Origin: Anastrepha obliqua
Lineage: Eukaryota; Arthropoda; Insecta; Diptera; Tephritidae
Assembly: GCF_027943255.1 (NCBI RefSeq)
Contig: NW_026562179.1
Coordinates: forward strand, 7,442,501-7,506,500
DNA: 64,000 nucleotides
Direction of reading: 5' to 3'
Of this stretch, positions 35,338 through 45,929 are shown piece after piece. The position numbers were made by a program, and so were the translations under genes. The stretch's first letter is position 1, and every line of letters begins with the position of its first letter. Below the pieces are notes generated by a model. That model was not told the origin of the DNA. It was given only the letters and a program-made list of their open reading frames with translations, and ran no database searches.

Positions 35338-36570
35338 CAGAGTCCGGCAATCGAAGTGTAGCCAATTAAATTTAGTTAGGAAAATTACTTTTATTCAATT
35401 CAAAGTTAAAAAAGTTTGAAAGTAATTCAAAACTAAGAATCAATTCACTTTTGGTCTGAATGACCACCTTTCGCCTTGACTATGGCCTTGAGACGGTCCA
35501 GAAACGAATCGCAAACTGTTCGAATGTGACTTCTAGGTATTTTGGCCTACTCGCGAACAATGGTTTTTTACAGCGCCTCGAGACTGGTGATTTTTTTACT
35601 TCGGACTTTGCTTTTTAAAATGGAGCAAAGAGAACAATCCATCGGCTTCACTACTGGTGAATTTGAGGGCCATTGTGTGGGCGTTATGAAGTTTGGAAGG
35701 TTGGTTTTTAGACATTCTTGGTTCACTCGAGCTTTGTGAGACGGTGCCGAGTACTGTTGGAACGTCCATGGTCTGCCACCGAAATGTTAGTCTGCCCACG
35801 GCTTCAAAGCAACCTCCAGAATGCTTTCCCGATAATATTTCGCATTTACCTTAACGCCAGACTCGATGAAAACGATTGGAGAGCGCGCGTCTGCGGTTAC
35901 AGCGGCCCAAACCATTGCCTGTGGCGGATGCTGCCTCCTGGTGACCAATCGATGACTCAAATTCTCGTATGAACGGTCGGTCAAATAAACCCTATCGTTT
36001 TAAGAGTTTAGGAATTGCTCAATTTGAAAAATTTTCTCGTCAGAAAACACAATGTTCGGAAATTGACCGCTTTTGGCCAAGTGAGGCAACTCCTTCGCTC
36101 TCTCAAGTCTGACTTGTTGCTGCTTTGGTGTGAGATTATGTGCCTTTTGGATCTTGTAAGGCTTGACTTTGGGATCATTTTTCAGGATGCGGCGGATGCT
36201 ACGGTCAGATATTTTCAGTTCTATCGCCATTTGATTGGCGTCGGGGATTTCGCTCAAGTCGCTTCTTCACTTTTTGAACCATTTCACGTGACGTTGCAGT
36301 CTTTTGATGACCACCTCCATGACGTTTCTACTATGCGATACTACCATTATCATTGTTACGAGGAACGGTGCGATAAACAAAAACTTTATTTACTTAAAGG
36401 TGCTCGAGCTCACGAACAATCGCTGGTTGTGACTTTCCAGCCAAATATAATGCAACAACACTATTACGTTTGAAATCCATTACTGATTTTTTTCGCGCTT
36501 ACTTTCGGATGCCCGTGCATCAGCTGCACGAGCGGTATGAATTTGGTTACATTTCGAGTGCTGGACCCTG
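35338..36570 (-). mobile_element. Dead maT-type mariner transposon (U4)
   Basis: Same element and same major lesions as in U1-U3. The left terminus reads cagagtccggcaatcg, as in U5, whereas U1-U3 have cagagtaagg. Two further sites (gaatttgagg, gttatgaag) also agree with U5. At the three clustered sites in the centre it instead shares g, a and g with U2. A 5-bp duplication (attca) is present near the left end. Confidence 0.9.
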
Positions 36571-36660
36571 TACATCAGGTGTCACCAAGGGTATAACAAA
36601 AGGTCATTAAATTCGGGGATTCCTGCAAACCGAGAGAACCACTGGCAAGGTTTATGACAG

Positions 36661-36966
36661 ATGCACCAGTTATTTTGGCAATGGAATGAGGAGTATTTGG
36701 CAACCATACGGGCTAGGACCAAGTGGCAACGACGTGTTCGGTGTAATACACACCGAAACTTACCGCCTACGCATTGGTGGCTGACACACGTTACTGTACT
36801 GCCCAGGCTGGGTGTCATCGGTGTAATACACACCGAAAACTTACCGCCTACGCATTGGTGGCTGCCACACGTTACTGTACTGCAACCGGGCACAGATGGA
36901 GCTGTCAGAATTTTGAAACTAGCGCTTCGTCCGCTGAGGATGCTTAAGATTATGAAATTACTTTGA
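36661..36966 (+). pseudogene. BEL/Pao C-terminal remnant with private duplication (U4)
   Basis: Same remnant as in U1-U3, but altered. An 80-bp segment containing LPPTHWWL is duplicated (repeat starts at 36741 and 36821). Three bases are lost after the QLFWQ block. About 70 bases between the AVR block and the distal part are deleted. These changes are absent from U1-U3, so they arose in this copy after the duplication. Confidence 0.7.
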
Positions 36967-37743
36967 ATTGTGTCATCGAAACTACTCGGCAATCTATTCT
37001 TCTCTATTTTTTTCTTTACTCCTTTTTTCATTTTTAATTTGGACTTTGAATAAACTGGATGCGCTTTAAGCTGAGCTCAAGTTTTGTATTGTATTTTTGG
37101 AATGTGTTTAATCCACCATGTTAAAGTAGGCCATGTAAATTGTCATTGATATAATATTGAAAAAAGAAAGATAAAAGAGTTGCGACCTCGAACCACCAAA
37201 TATAACACATAGCCTGTCAGCAAATATTTAAAAAATTGCTTCTACGTATCTCAGTTAATCAGGAAATTCTTTTTTTGCTCAATATATTTCATTAAATGTA
37301 AAAATATTAGTTTGTGTGCATTTTATTTTGTAAAATTCAAACATAACTAAATAAAAATTACTTCTGTTCAATAATGAGTATTAGAAAAAAACTTACTTAA
37401 TATTTAAAATTTTTACTCGACCCTTTTACCGATATTTATTCAGTATTCGATATTTTGTTTCGATACTAGAAACAAGAAATGGTATAGATACCACTATGGT
37501 ATCGAATGATCACGAGTACGCCTTCGAATATGATTTGTAAACAATAGTTCAATGAAGGTCAGATTTATACAGATAGATGGCATGGATATGTGACGAAATG
37601 GCGAAGTAGCAGAAAGATGCCGAAAATAACAGACGAAAACTAACACGAGTTCTGCATCTACATAGTTATTTACAGGATGTCCAGTGGCATAATTACATAG
37701 GAAATAAAAGCTAAATGAATTACGAATTACTAATTTTAATAGT
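36967..37743. other. Unit spacer B1 (U4), no gene recognised
   Basis: Copy of the B1 spacer. It has gaaggtcag and ctaacacgag as in U1. Confidence 0.5.
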
Positions 37744-37911
37744 TTATTTCAATAACTCATTAAAGGATTTTCTTGTATCATTTCTGATAGTATGACGCCA
37801 TGTGTTTCTCGGTCTGCCCCTTGTTCGGCTGGCTTGGGGATTCTAATGTAGCGCAGCACGCGAGATTTTACTAACATCTTTCCTGAAAGTGAGACCGATC
37901 CAACCACATTT
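37744..37911 (-). pseudogene. LINE C-terminal remnant (U4)
   Basis: Copy of the 5641-5808 remnant with two private substitutions (ttcttgtatc, catgtgtttc). The RGRP block is still readable. Confidence 0.55.
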
Positions 37912-39522
37912 TAATTTTCTTATATACACTTCAATGCCATTTCGTCGATGTCTGGCCGATTAATTTTTGGAATCAAAAATTTATTCATTTTGGCTTTATT
38001 ATAACTTTACCGAATATTTCTCAGGTTCGCACGCATCAGTCCCCATTTCACCGCGATATCCGCCTCTTCTGGAAACCGCCCATAATATGTTTGTACTCTA
38101 GGTTTTTGTAATTGATATTAATATAATATACATACATTTAATATTGCATTACAAACTCTCTATATCAAAATTTCTGTTGGTCAACAGAGATTCTACCAGA
38201 GCGTTTTCTTCTGCTACTGTCAGTTTCTTAATCGGATTAAGGCGCACACTTTTTTCTTTCGACTAAAGGAGAAGCTTTTCATCCATTTGTGGTCTTTCTA
38301 CTTTTGCGTATTATAACTTGCCTGGATATTTTCCTCTTGATAAATTTCGTTTTAAAAGCTGCAAATTTACTCAGCCGCAAAATCGAAATTGCTAAAGTAA
38401 AATTTCAAATAAAAAGGTCAAGAGAAGACAGTGGAGCTGGTAAGATAATACACACACCAAGAATTGCTTCTGTCATTGCGCCCAGCAGAGAGTACGTTAC
38501 GTCACATTGGTGCAGTTGTGCATTGTTGCCAACCCTTTGCTCTTCGCAATAAATTTTGTGCTTTTTTATACCCAAAATGTGAACATTTTTGAGTTTAGCG
38601 GATTCTCTTTTAATTTAAAGCTACGAAAGTGTGAGTTCAAGACGATGTGTATAATTTAAAAAAGAGGCTAAAAGGGCCTTTCTTCAATTTAAAGCTCATG
38701 TCGAGAAAATAAAACTTTGTTAATTCTTTAAAAATGATGTTTTTAAAAGCAAATCTCATTTGTTGCCCCTTTAGAGGTTATGCAACAATATTGGATCTTC
38801 TTCTCTCAACTGATGTTTACATTTAAGGCCGTTTTATAAATTTAAAAAAGCCTTTGAATTTACTGGCTATGAATTAAAGCCACAGAAGCATGTCCATATT
38901 AAAACAAAAACAAAGAAATACCAGATAATACTGCAGAAACCGCAACGACCTTATTGAGCAAGGAGTGCCTTATCTTGTTACATACCCTCAAATATAGCAA
39001 ACAAGTTTTTTTCGGCCCTTTTTAAAATAAATTCTTTTAACATAAGTTTTAAATAATAGAATGGATTTTCAAAACTCGGTTTTTTCATACAACTCTTTGT
39101 ATTGAACCAGAACATATTTATTAAAGGGACCGACTTCATTAAAATTATTTAAAATGGCAAACAGTTTATTTATACATTAAAATAATACAATTTTTTTTTT
39201 ATTTTAATCATTTAAAATGGCGGATGTACACTCAATTCTTCCAGGAAGGTCTCAGCGGAGCTTTCCAAAAATCCAAAAATTTTTTTGTTTATTAATGTCA
39301 CAATTTCTATATGAATTAAAAACAAATGGAAAACAAAATCGCGTAATAAAATGCTTAAAAAAAAAATGAATTTTGGGTCGAATTTTCCTACTATTTTTGC
39401 TTAAAAAAAATAATTTGTTCGAAAAATTTTCGAAAATGTAAATTCACATAGAAAGTAATATCATAAAAAAAATAATATAAGAAATACTTAAATTTACGTT
39501 CTAAAAATTGTTTTACATATCT
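37912..39522. other. Unit spacer B2 (U4), no gene recognised
   Basis: Copy of the B2 spacer with more private changes than the others, including about 60 extra bases at 38245-38307. It retains the ttaatataatataca stretch like U1. Homology to the array stops at about 39522, where the other units have the T-rich tail of the LINE. Between 39523 and 39576 the sequence has no match in the other units. Confidence 0.5.
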
Positions 39523-39729
39523 TAAAGTATTATATTAAAAAAAGAAAGTGTGTGGTAGTTCACGGAACCCGCACGATTGAAGTGAAACTTCTTTTATCAA
39601 CAAATCAATAATTTAACTATTATTTCAATATAATGCATGCAGAAGTCATGGAAAGCATGGAATGGAATTTTATTAAACAGAATTATTTATTTATTTTAAT
39701 ATAAAAAGAAATGAATTTATTGTACTCAA

Positions 39730-40037
39730 TTACATTTGGTTCTCGGCATTGTCATTATCATTATTGGATTCGTTTTCCAAAAATGAAACAAGGGCTTTAT
39801 GGTAACTGAAATACGTAAAAAATGATCTACATTCTAATCTATCAAGGTATCGATGAAATACTGCATCAATGGTAGTTCCGCATCTTGTTGTTGGTACTAC
39901 AAATTATCACTTATCGTACAACCGGAGGATTCACTGTCACGGTGTTCAACAGTAGCTCTTAATTTTTTACGCTCCAAATACTCACGTTGCCGTTCAGCAC
40001 CTGTTTTCGGTTTCCGTTTTTGTTGATTTGATGCCAT
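39730..40037 (-). pseudogene. Remnant of a transposon-type ORF with KTGAERQREY motif
   Basis: From the ATG at 40035-40037 a 46-codon frame reads a basic N-terminus with KPKTGAERQREYLERKK and stops near 39897. A different frame continues with RCGTTIDAVFHRYLDRLE, FTYFSYHKALVSFLE and an acidic Asn/Asp-rich end, stopping at 39730. The (K)T-x-A-E-R-Q-R-x-Y motif is common at the start of proteins carried by insect transposons, and the second block also seems familiar from such proteins. I cannot name the family. A frameshift or lost intron separates the two pieces. Confidence 0.4.
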
Positions 40038-40237
40038 ATTTAACAGAAATCAATCAACAAAACAAAATATGTTTGTAAGATTTGCTCAAAACTACACACA
40101 CACTCTATGACGCGTCTCGCGTTACTAATATAATATTGTGTTTGGGATAACTGTCAACTGTTTCCACCGAAATGCGTTCGCAAAGTGTATGGTCTTTGGT
40201 ATGGTAAACAGATTTATGATACATTATTTTGCGGCGA

Positions 40238-40312
40238 CAGCACAGCGCGATGGCCCAGCGGCTAGCAATGTGGGCTTCCGATCCGAAATCCTTGGTTCGA
40301 ATCACAAGAAAA
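40238..40312 (+). other. tRNA-like sequence (pol III promoter-like, SINE head or tRNA pseudogene)
   Basis: Shows an A-box-like gatggcccagcggctagc and a canonical B box ggttcgaatc. The T-arm stem can pair (cttg with caag), and a D-arm pairing gccc/gggc is possible. A run of about 20 T follows at once, which would end pol III transcription. The acceptor stem does not close convincingly, so I read it as tRNA-derived rather than as a working tRNA. Confidence 0.5.
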
Positions 40313-40365
40313 TTTTTTTTTTTTTTTTTTTTATGCATTTATTTCATTTTGTTTTATGATATGTT

Positions 40366-40543
40366 TATGAGCAGATTTTTTTCATGGCAGAAATACACTC
40401 GGAGGTTTGCCATTGCCTGCCGAGGGGCGACCGCTATTAGAAAAATGTTTTCATTAATTTTGCTTTCACCGAAATTCGAACCAACGACCTCTCTGTGAAT
40501 TCCGAATGGTGATCACGCACCAACCCACTCGGCTACGGCGGCC
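40366..40543 (-). repeat. tRNA-derived SINE, 5' part
   Basis: Read on the minus strand it starts gccgccgtagccgagtggg (A box), continues with a tRNA-like region ending in the B box ggttcgaattt, and then the SINE body gcaatggcaaacctccgagt and tgccatgaaaaaa. This is the same SINE family as at 1893 but much better preserved in its tRNA head, and truncated at its 3' end near 40366. The head is what led me to the tephritid-like assignment. Confidence 0.75.
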
Positions 40544-40820
40544 GTCAATCAAATGTCATATTTACAAATTACATTCGATAAGAATGCAATAATAAACGAC
40601 CGCATTACATTCACGACGACACGCCACGCCAGTCTTTTAACAGATGGCGCTGGCATAGCGTGAGTTTTACGTAGTTTAGCGTAGTTTTACTCCTCACAGC
40701 GTTTCATCCACGCCACGCTTTTAACAGATGGCGCTGGCGTAGCGTCACATATCGATGAAACGCTATGGTTTTACTCCTCACAGCGTTTCATCCTTCGAGA
40801 CAAAAGAAGTTTCACTTCAA

Positions 40821-41809
40821 AAATTTTGTTTTCGAAATTTTACAGTGACAATTTGTCACGCATATACAAAGTTCTTTAAGTAATGCAATAAACATTTTTT
40901 TAAATGGGCATTTTAGTGTTTTTCGTTTATATCCAAAACTAGGCAACACTGCAGTTGCGAGAGAGAGATTTGACTGCTTGGAAAAAATGACAAACTTGTA
41001 AAAATTGTGAATAAAGCGAAGATATAAAACACACGAACAATTCCCAACACCAAAAATAATGGCAATTGCCGACAATGTGACCACATGATAAAGAAAGGTA
41101 AAGCTAAATAAAGCTGAGTGAAATACTAAACTAATTTCTAAAAAAATTATATTTTACATAATCATAAATTTCGCATTTTAATTAATAGAGGCAGGAAAAA
41201 TGGCAGGAAAAAAGAACTAAAACTTCGAAGCAAACGAACAAAGAAAATGGTAAATCAAGTTACGAAAGTGGTAATCTGGTTACACTAATCACCAATTACA
41301 CCAGTGTGGCGTCACGAAAATTAGCTTATATCGTAAAATTTGCTGAGAGCAAAGTAGTAAAACTATGATTGGCGCCACCTTATTATTCTGTCCATCCTGC
41401 CAAAAACTTACATTGTACACGTTTTGAGTAGAAACCTATAACCTTATTGAACTCAATATTTATTTAATTAATTTGTTAATGATATGAAATTGCATTATAA
41501 TGATTATATTTATATTGTAAGCATATGCTTATAAAAAGATATAATAAACTGAGGAAGAATTTAAAGATATTTGAATTGTGTGGGACCAGAAGATTTTAGT
41601 CATTCCAGCACAACATTCAGCAAGGTGAATTAGTAGCGATTGATGAGTAGAAGGAGGTGGTAGTGCAGTAAGAAAACCTCAAAACGATAGTTAAAAGTGT
41701 TAACTGAATAATACGCAAGCGGTCTTTTATTTCTAAAGGAGGAGAACAATACTTTGTACAAAATTTCATTTCTACCTTAGTTCTCAATATAGTAATTAAA
41801 TTAGTAATG
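40821..41809. other. Unit spacer A1 of the diverged fifth copy (U5)
   Basis: Matches 898-1892 with more substitutions than the U1-U4 copies show among themselves. The LINE that precedes A1 in the array is absent here. U5 carries gtgacca, tcttttattt and catttc, which helps to polarise the variants among U1-U4. Confidence 0.8.
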
Positions 41810-42124
41810 AATCGAAGCCGAGTGGCTTGTGCGTGACTACTTTTTGGTATAGCCCGGGATCGAAATCCACTAGGAGCATAAAATACCAAATAATAATTTC
41901 TTTGTAATATCGGCTGGGCAGCAGATGGCAAACCTCCGAGTGTATTGCTATTGAAAAGCTCCTCATTAAAAGCCATCTGTCGTTTGGCATAAAACTGTAG
42001 GTCGTTCCATTTGTCAAACAACATCAAGACGTACACCACAAATTAGTGGAGGAGTTTGGTCAAACACCCAACAAAAGATGTAGGCGCCCATTATATAAAC
42101 ATACCTATATATATACTATATATA
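41810..42124 (+). repeat. Degenerate tRNA-derived SINE (U5), interrupted by a Helitron in its tail
   Basis: Same SINE as at 1893. Its TA tail is broken at 42124 by the Helitron, and the sequence beyond the tail (tgtacatgcaatattgc) resumes at 48392. Confidence 0.8.
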
Positions 42125-42187
42125 CAAGCGTACCCTCGCCCGCTTCGCTAGACGATAAATTCAATGATTTACTGAAAGAGAATAAAA

Positions 42188-42890
42188 CTAATACGAAACA
42201 AAGGAAATTTTTTGATACAATTTCATTCTAACTTTATTGTAACACTTTTTGGTAGACAACGGTTTTGGTTTTTTCATCTTTCGCGTGAATAATGACGATG
42301 GTTTGCCAACTCGTGAGCAAGCTACATACAATTGTCCATGAGAAAAAATTGGGTATTCTAAATTAATACCGCACATTTGTAGAGACTGTCCTTGCGCCTT
42401 ATTAATTCTCATAGCGAAGGCAAGGCGAATAGGGAACTGCAAACGTTTGAAATCGAATGGTAAATCCGCCGGAATCAGTGGAATTCAGGGTATCAAAATG
42501 TCTTCTCCTTTGTACTTCCCTTTCAAAATTGTAGCTTCGATAACGTTACCCATTAGCTTCTTCACAGCGAGTCTGGTACCGTTGCAAATTCGTGACACAT
42601 TAATATCAATCGGTGCTCCAATTTTTAATCGTAAATTATGAGGTGGTAAGCCTGGCAAATCGAGTGAGTTTAAGAATTCAGTTGGATAATTTACGACCTC
42701 ATCTTGATCAGTAATAGTGTCCATTGACTTATACGCAACTATGTCACCAGGTATTTGATCTAAAATAGCTGAATTTATATCATTGACGTCCTTATTTTTC
42801 CCAGCTAAAATTGCTCTTTCGCTGAGTCAATCAATGCCTCTTTAGACTGTGCAAAAGTGCAGAAATTGTTAGGCAATGTTATCATTCCTG
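42188..42890 (-). pseudogene. Helitron helicase, C-terminal fragment
   Basis: Minus-strand pieces, in order, read LPNNFCTF and KNKDVNDINSAILDQIPGD, then EVVNYPTEFLNSLDLPGLPPHNL, KIGAPI, CNGTRLAVKKL, NVIEATILKGKYKGEDILIP, and finally [20 protein letters not shown] and [20 protein letters not shown]. These are the terminal motifs of the PIF1-type helicase of animal Helitrons. A deletion removes residues between KIGAPI and the CNGTRL block. A stop separates the ILIP and QFP pieces. The upstream helicase and Rep domains are missing. Confidence 0.85.
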
Positions 42891-43460
42891 TTGTTTTTGA
42901 AAAAAGGTTTATTTTTTTTTTGGTTAAAAAGTGTTTTTTGAAGTTTTGAAAAACACTTCGCTCTAAGAAATTTCTTCTCAGTTAATTGCTGAAAATTAAA
43001 TATTTTGAAAAAACTAATTATTTTTTTTTAATTTAACGTTTTTGAGAAAATTTTGTTCTTGAAAAAAGTTTAAATTGATTTGTTAAAAAAGATTTTTTTC
43101 CGCTTTGAAAAACACCCCCTCGAAAAAATGTATTCTCTATTAATAGTGGAATATGAAATGCTTTGAAAACACCTTTTTTTTTAAATTTTGTTTGGTTTTC
43201 AGAAAATTTTGTTTTGAAAAAATTTCATACCCTTGAAAAAGGGTATTTATTTGTTTAAAATTTTTGAAATTTTTTTTTTGTAATTTTAGAAAAACACCTC
43301 TTCGAAGAAATTTCTTTTATCTTTTTGAGGAAAATTTGGTTTTGAAATAATTTCATGCTTTCGAAATTTTTTTATTTTACTTTATTTCTTCAAAATTTTT
43401 GAAAACAATTTTTTTTATAATTTTCGAAAAACACCCCTTTGAAAAAATGTTTTCTATGTG
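42891..43460. repeat. Diverged A/T-rich minisatellite inside the Helitron
   Basis: Irregular repeats built on ttgaaaaacacc followed by (t)cgaa(g/a)aaattt(c/t) and a run of T recur at spacings of roughly 60-150 bp. The same motifs continue into each 1.75-kb repeat. No coding potential is seen. Confidence 0.55.
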
Positions 43461-43694
43461 TCATAGTGGTATTCCATTAACTTTTAGGATTATAGTCAAA
43501 TACTTACAAATATCTACGCTTTCACAAATAGCAACAATAAACAAATTTCCTCAAAACCAAAAAATTTACTTTTTTTCTAAAAAAATTCTAAACAACGTAA
43601 TAAATTTAGAATTTTGTGTTCACGAAAAAACAGTATTGTTTTTATTGTATTAACTGAAAACCAAAATGTTGCAAAAAATCAAAACAAAACTAAA

Positions 43695-44176
43695 TTATTT
43701 TTTTGTGTTCATTTGGTCCATATGTTCCATAAAAAGTTGATATGGTAAATAATATGCAGGGTCTGATACACGCAAATTTCCATTGACCATTATAGTGACA
43801 AAATTATCGATCACCAATTCCAACAGGATTTCAAAATCAGAGTTGGAATGAGTTGTTGTGTGGTGTACTTCTGAAAAAATGAGAAATAAACAAAATAAAT
43901 CTAAAAATTCGAATTCTAACTTTACCTTGTGTATGTTCTTATTACCTTTGAATTTTTCCAATGAAGCACCATTCATTTTAAATTGTCCAAATATTTTTTT
44001 TATCATTTCGCGTTTCTTTCCTTTTTCATTCGATTCCAACATTTGTTCATAGCCGAAAACATCGTTTGCAAACGCATTCATTTCCATATAGAATTGTCAA
44101 AGAAAGCATTGCTCAATTGAATTGAAACATTATTTTCATAAATACTTAGGACCTTAACTAATGCACCTTGGTACAT
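43695..44176 (-). pseudogene. Captured gene fragment of unknown function, copy 1 (frameshifted)
   Basis: Copy of the two-exon fragment described at 45442-45925. One base is missing near 44094 (gaattgtcaaag for gaattggtcaaag), which breaks exon 1. The intron here is 75 nt and happens to be open, so the frame reads through it. Confidence 0.6.
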
Positions 44177-44180
44177 ACCT

Positions 44181-44561
44181 AACGCAGATATTCATCGCGA
44201 CCTTGACATCGATACTATTGATGAAACAATACAAAGCGCTAGCAGAAGACACATAAATAGACTATTAACGCATACAAATCCTATGATGAGAAGACTACCA
44301 AATAAAGAAAAATCTACCCAAAGTCGGCTTAACCGTCAAACACCAACAGATCTTGCAAAATCCTTGTAATCAATTGTCAACTAATCGTATATATCATTGT
44401 TTGTTAACCACTTGTTGTTAAATAATATGTATATATTTCTTCTAAATGAGCTTGGGGGCATTGGCCCTTCAATATCACTCTCATTCCATCTTTTTGTAAA
44501 TCAAATTACTTATTGTCTAACGACAGGTGTAATATTTTATGGAAGAAATAAAAAAAAAAAA
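44181..44561 (+). mobile_element. Jockey-type LINE 3' end, repeat copy 1
   Basis: A plus-strand frame (44181-44369) encodes 62 residues with NADIHRDLDIDTI, NRLLTHTNPMM and RLNRQTPTDL before a stop. This order is the usual C-terminus of Jockey-family reverse transcriptases. It is followed by a 3' UTR containing gggggcattggccc and an AATAAA merging into a poly(A) run ending at 44561. Everything upstream of these residues is absent. The fragment lies back to back with the captured gene fragment, so a 5'-truncated Jockey insertion into it is likely. Confidence 0.7.
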
Positions 44562-45441
44562 TGTTCATTCGAATCACTTGAAATTTCTGTATACAATAAC
44601 GAAAAATTCAAAAAAACTTGTACACATAAAATGAATGTCGATTCGAAACTTACTTTAATCTAACAATCGAGCAAGTTTTGTTTTGTACAATATTTTGATT
44701 TTTTCTTTTTTTTATATGAAGAAAATGTTTAAAAGAAATTTTTTTTTGCAAAACACCTTCCCCTAGTGGATCCCTATAATATGAAAAAAGAACGAATAAA
44801 ATTGGCCTCGTATCGGCCCAAAAAAATGCGTACAAACGAACATCATTTCATTTATATATATATAGATGTATTCTCTATTAATAGTGGAATATGAAATGCT
44901 TTGAAAACACCATTTTTTTTTTAATTTTGTTTGGTTTTCAGAAAATTTTGTTTTGACAAAGTTTCATACCCTTGAAAAAGTTTTATTTTATTTTATTTGT
45001 TTAAAATTTTTGAAATTTTTTTTTTTGTAATTTTAGAAAAACACCTCTTCGAAGAAATTTCTTTTATCTTTTTGAGGAAAATTTGGTTTTGAAAAAATTT
45101 CATGCTTTCGAAATTTTTTTATTTTACTTTATTTCTTCAAAATTTTTGAAAACAATTTTTTTTATAATTTTCGAAAAACACCCCTTTGAAAAAATGTTTT
45201 CTATGTGTCATAGTGGTATTCCATTAACTTTTAGGATTAAAGTCAAATACTTACAAATATCTACGCTTTCACAAATAGCAACAATAAAAAAATTTCCTCT
45301 AAACCAAAAAATTTACTTTTTTTCTAAAAAAATTCTAAACAACGTAATAAATTTAGAATTTTGTGTTCACGAAAAAACAGTATTGTTTTTTTTGTATTAA
45401 CTGAAAACCAAAATGTTGCAAAAAATCAAAACAAAACTAAA

Positions 45442-45925
45442 TTATTTTTTTGTGTTCATTTGGTCCATATGTTCCATAAAAAGTTGATATGGTAAATAAT
45501 ATGCAGGGTCTGATACACGCAAATTTCCATTGACCATTATAGTGACAAAATTATCGATCACCAATTCCAACAGGATTTCAAAATCAGAGTTGGAATGAGT
45601 TGTTGTGTGGTGTACTTCTGAAAAAAATGAGAAATAAACAAAATAAATCTAAAAATTCGAATTCTAACTTTATCTTGTGTATGTTCTTATTACCTTTGAA
45701 TTTTTCCAATGAAGCACCATTCATTTTAAATTTTCCAAGAATTTTTTTTATCATTTCGCGTTTCTTTCCTTTTTCATTCGATTCCAACGTTTGTTCATAG
45801 CCGAAAACATCGTTTGCAAACGCATTCATTTCCATATAGAATTGGTCAAAGAAAGCATTGCTCAATTGAATTGAAACATTATTTTCATAAATACTTAGGA
45901 CCTTAACTAATGCACCTTGGTACAT
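45442..45925 (-). pseudogene. Captured two-exon gene fragment of unknown function, copy 2
   Basis: Exon 1 (45694-45925, 232 nt) ends in ASLEKFK plus one base. A 76-nt intron (45618-45693) runs from GTAATAAG to TTTTTTTCAG. Exon 2 (45442-45617, 176 nt) continues with EVHHTTTHSNSD and ends in QMNTKK and a stop. The joined frame is exactly 408 nt (135 residues plus stop), so the predicted splice restores the frame. I recognise no domain. It has mixed charge with Phe/Asn-rich stretches and no signal peptide or membrane segment. The 5' side stops abruptly at the Jockey fragment, so the original gene was probably longer. Capture of an intron-bearing host gene piece by a Helitron is the simplest reading. 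Confidence 0.6.
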
Positions 45926-45929
45926 ACCT

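Larger units (their letters stand above)
1..39522. repeat. Tandem array of ~8.6-kb units made of dead transposons
   Basis: The same series of segments recurs head to tail with spacings of 8,597, 8,585 and 8,585 bp, for example at equivalent LINE positions 91, 8688, 17273 and 25858. Using the LINE/A1 junction as an arbitrary boundary, the copies are 1-897 (end of a unit), 898-9494 (U1), 9495-18079 (U2), 18080-26664 (U3) and 26665-39522 (U4, enlarged by two insertions and lacking the closing LINE). By eye the copies differ at only a few sites per kb. The repeat unit carries no host gene that I can recognise. The array enters from the left, so its full copy number is unknown. A fifth, more diverged partial copy lies at 40821-50692. 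Confidence 0.95.
39577..40820 (-). mobile_element. Element with 19-bp inverted repeats and two tRNA-like sequences
   Basis: A perfect 19-bp inverted repeat (ttgaagtgaaacttctttt at 39577-39595, its complement at 40802-40820) bounds 1.24 kb not found in U1-U4. Inside, on the minus strand, are two short coding pieces (39730-40037). On the plus strand there is a tRNA-like sequence (40238-40312), and on the minus strand a SINE fragment (40366-40543). Near the right end a ~90-bp segment containing aacagatggcgctggc is repeated (about 40630 and 40721). The inverted repeat is itself nearly palindromic, and I find no clear target duplication. The DNA-transposon reading is therefore tentative. Confidence 0.55.

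Noticed and set aside
1..39522. Array dismissed as a pure assembly artefact
   Set aside because: Units differ at many sites, share variants in structured ways and carry unique insertions with target duplications, so they are distinct copies. The exact copy number still needs long reads.
40238..40312. Functional tRNA gene
   Set aside because: A and B boxes are present, but the acceptor stem does not pair convincingly and the context is a transposon. It was kept only as a tRNA-like sequence.
44397..44663. 88-codon plus-strand frame repeated at 46146
   Set aside because: It covers the 3' UTR and poly(A) of the Jockey fragment, has low complexity, and is not conserved in the third repeat.
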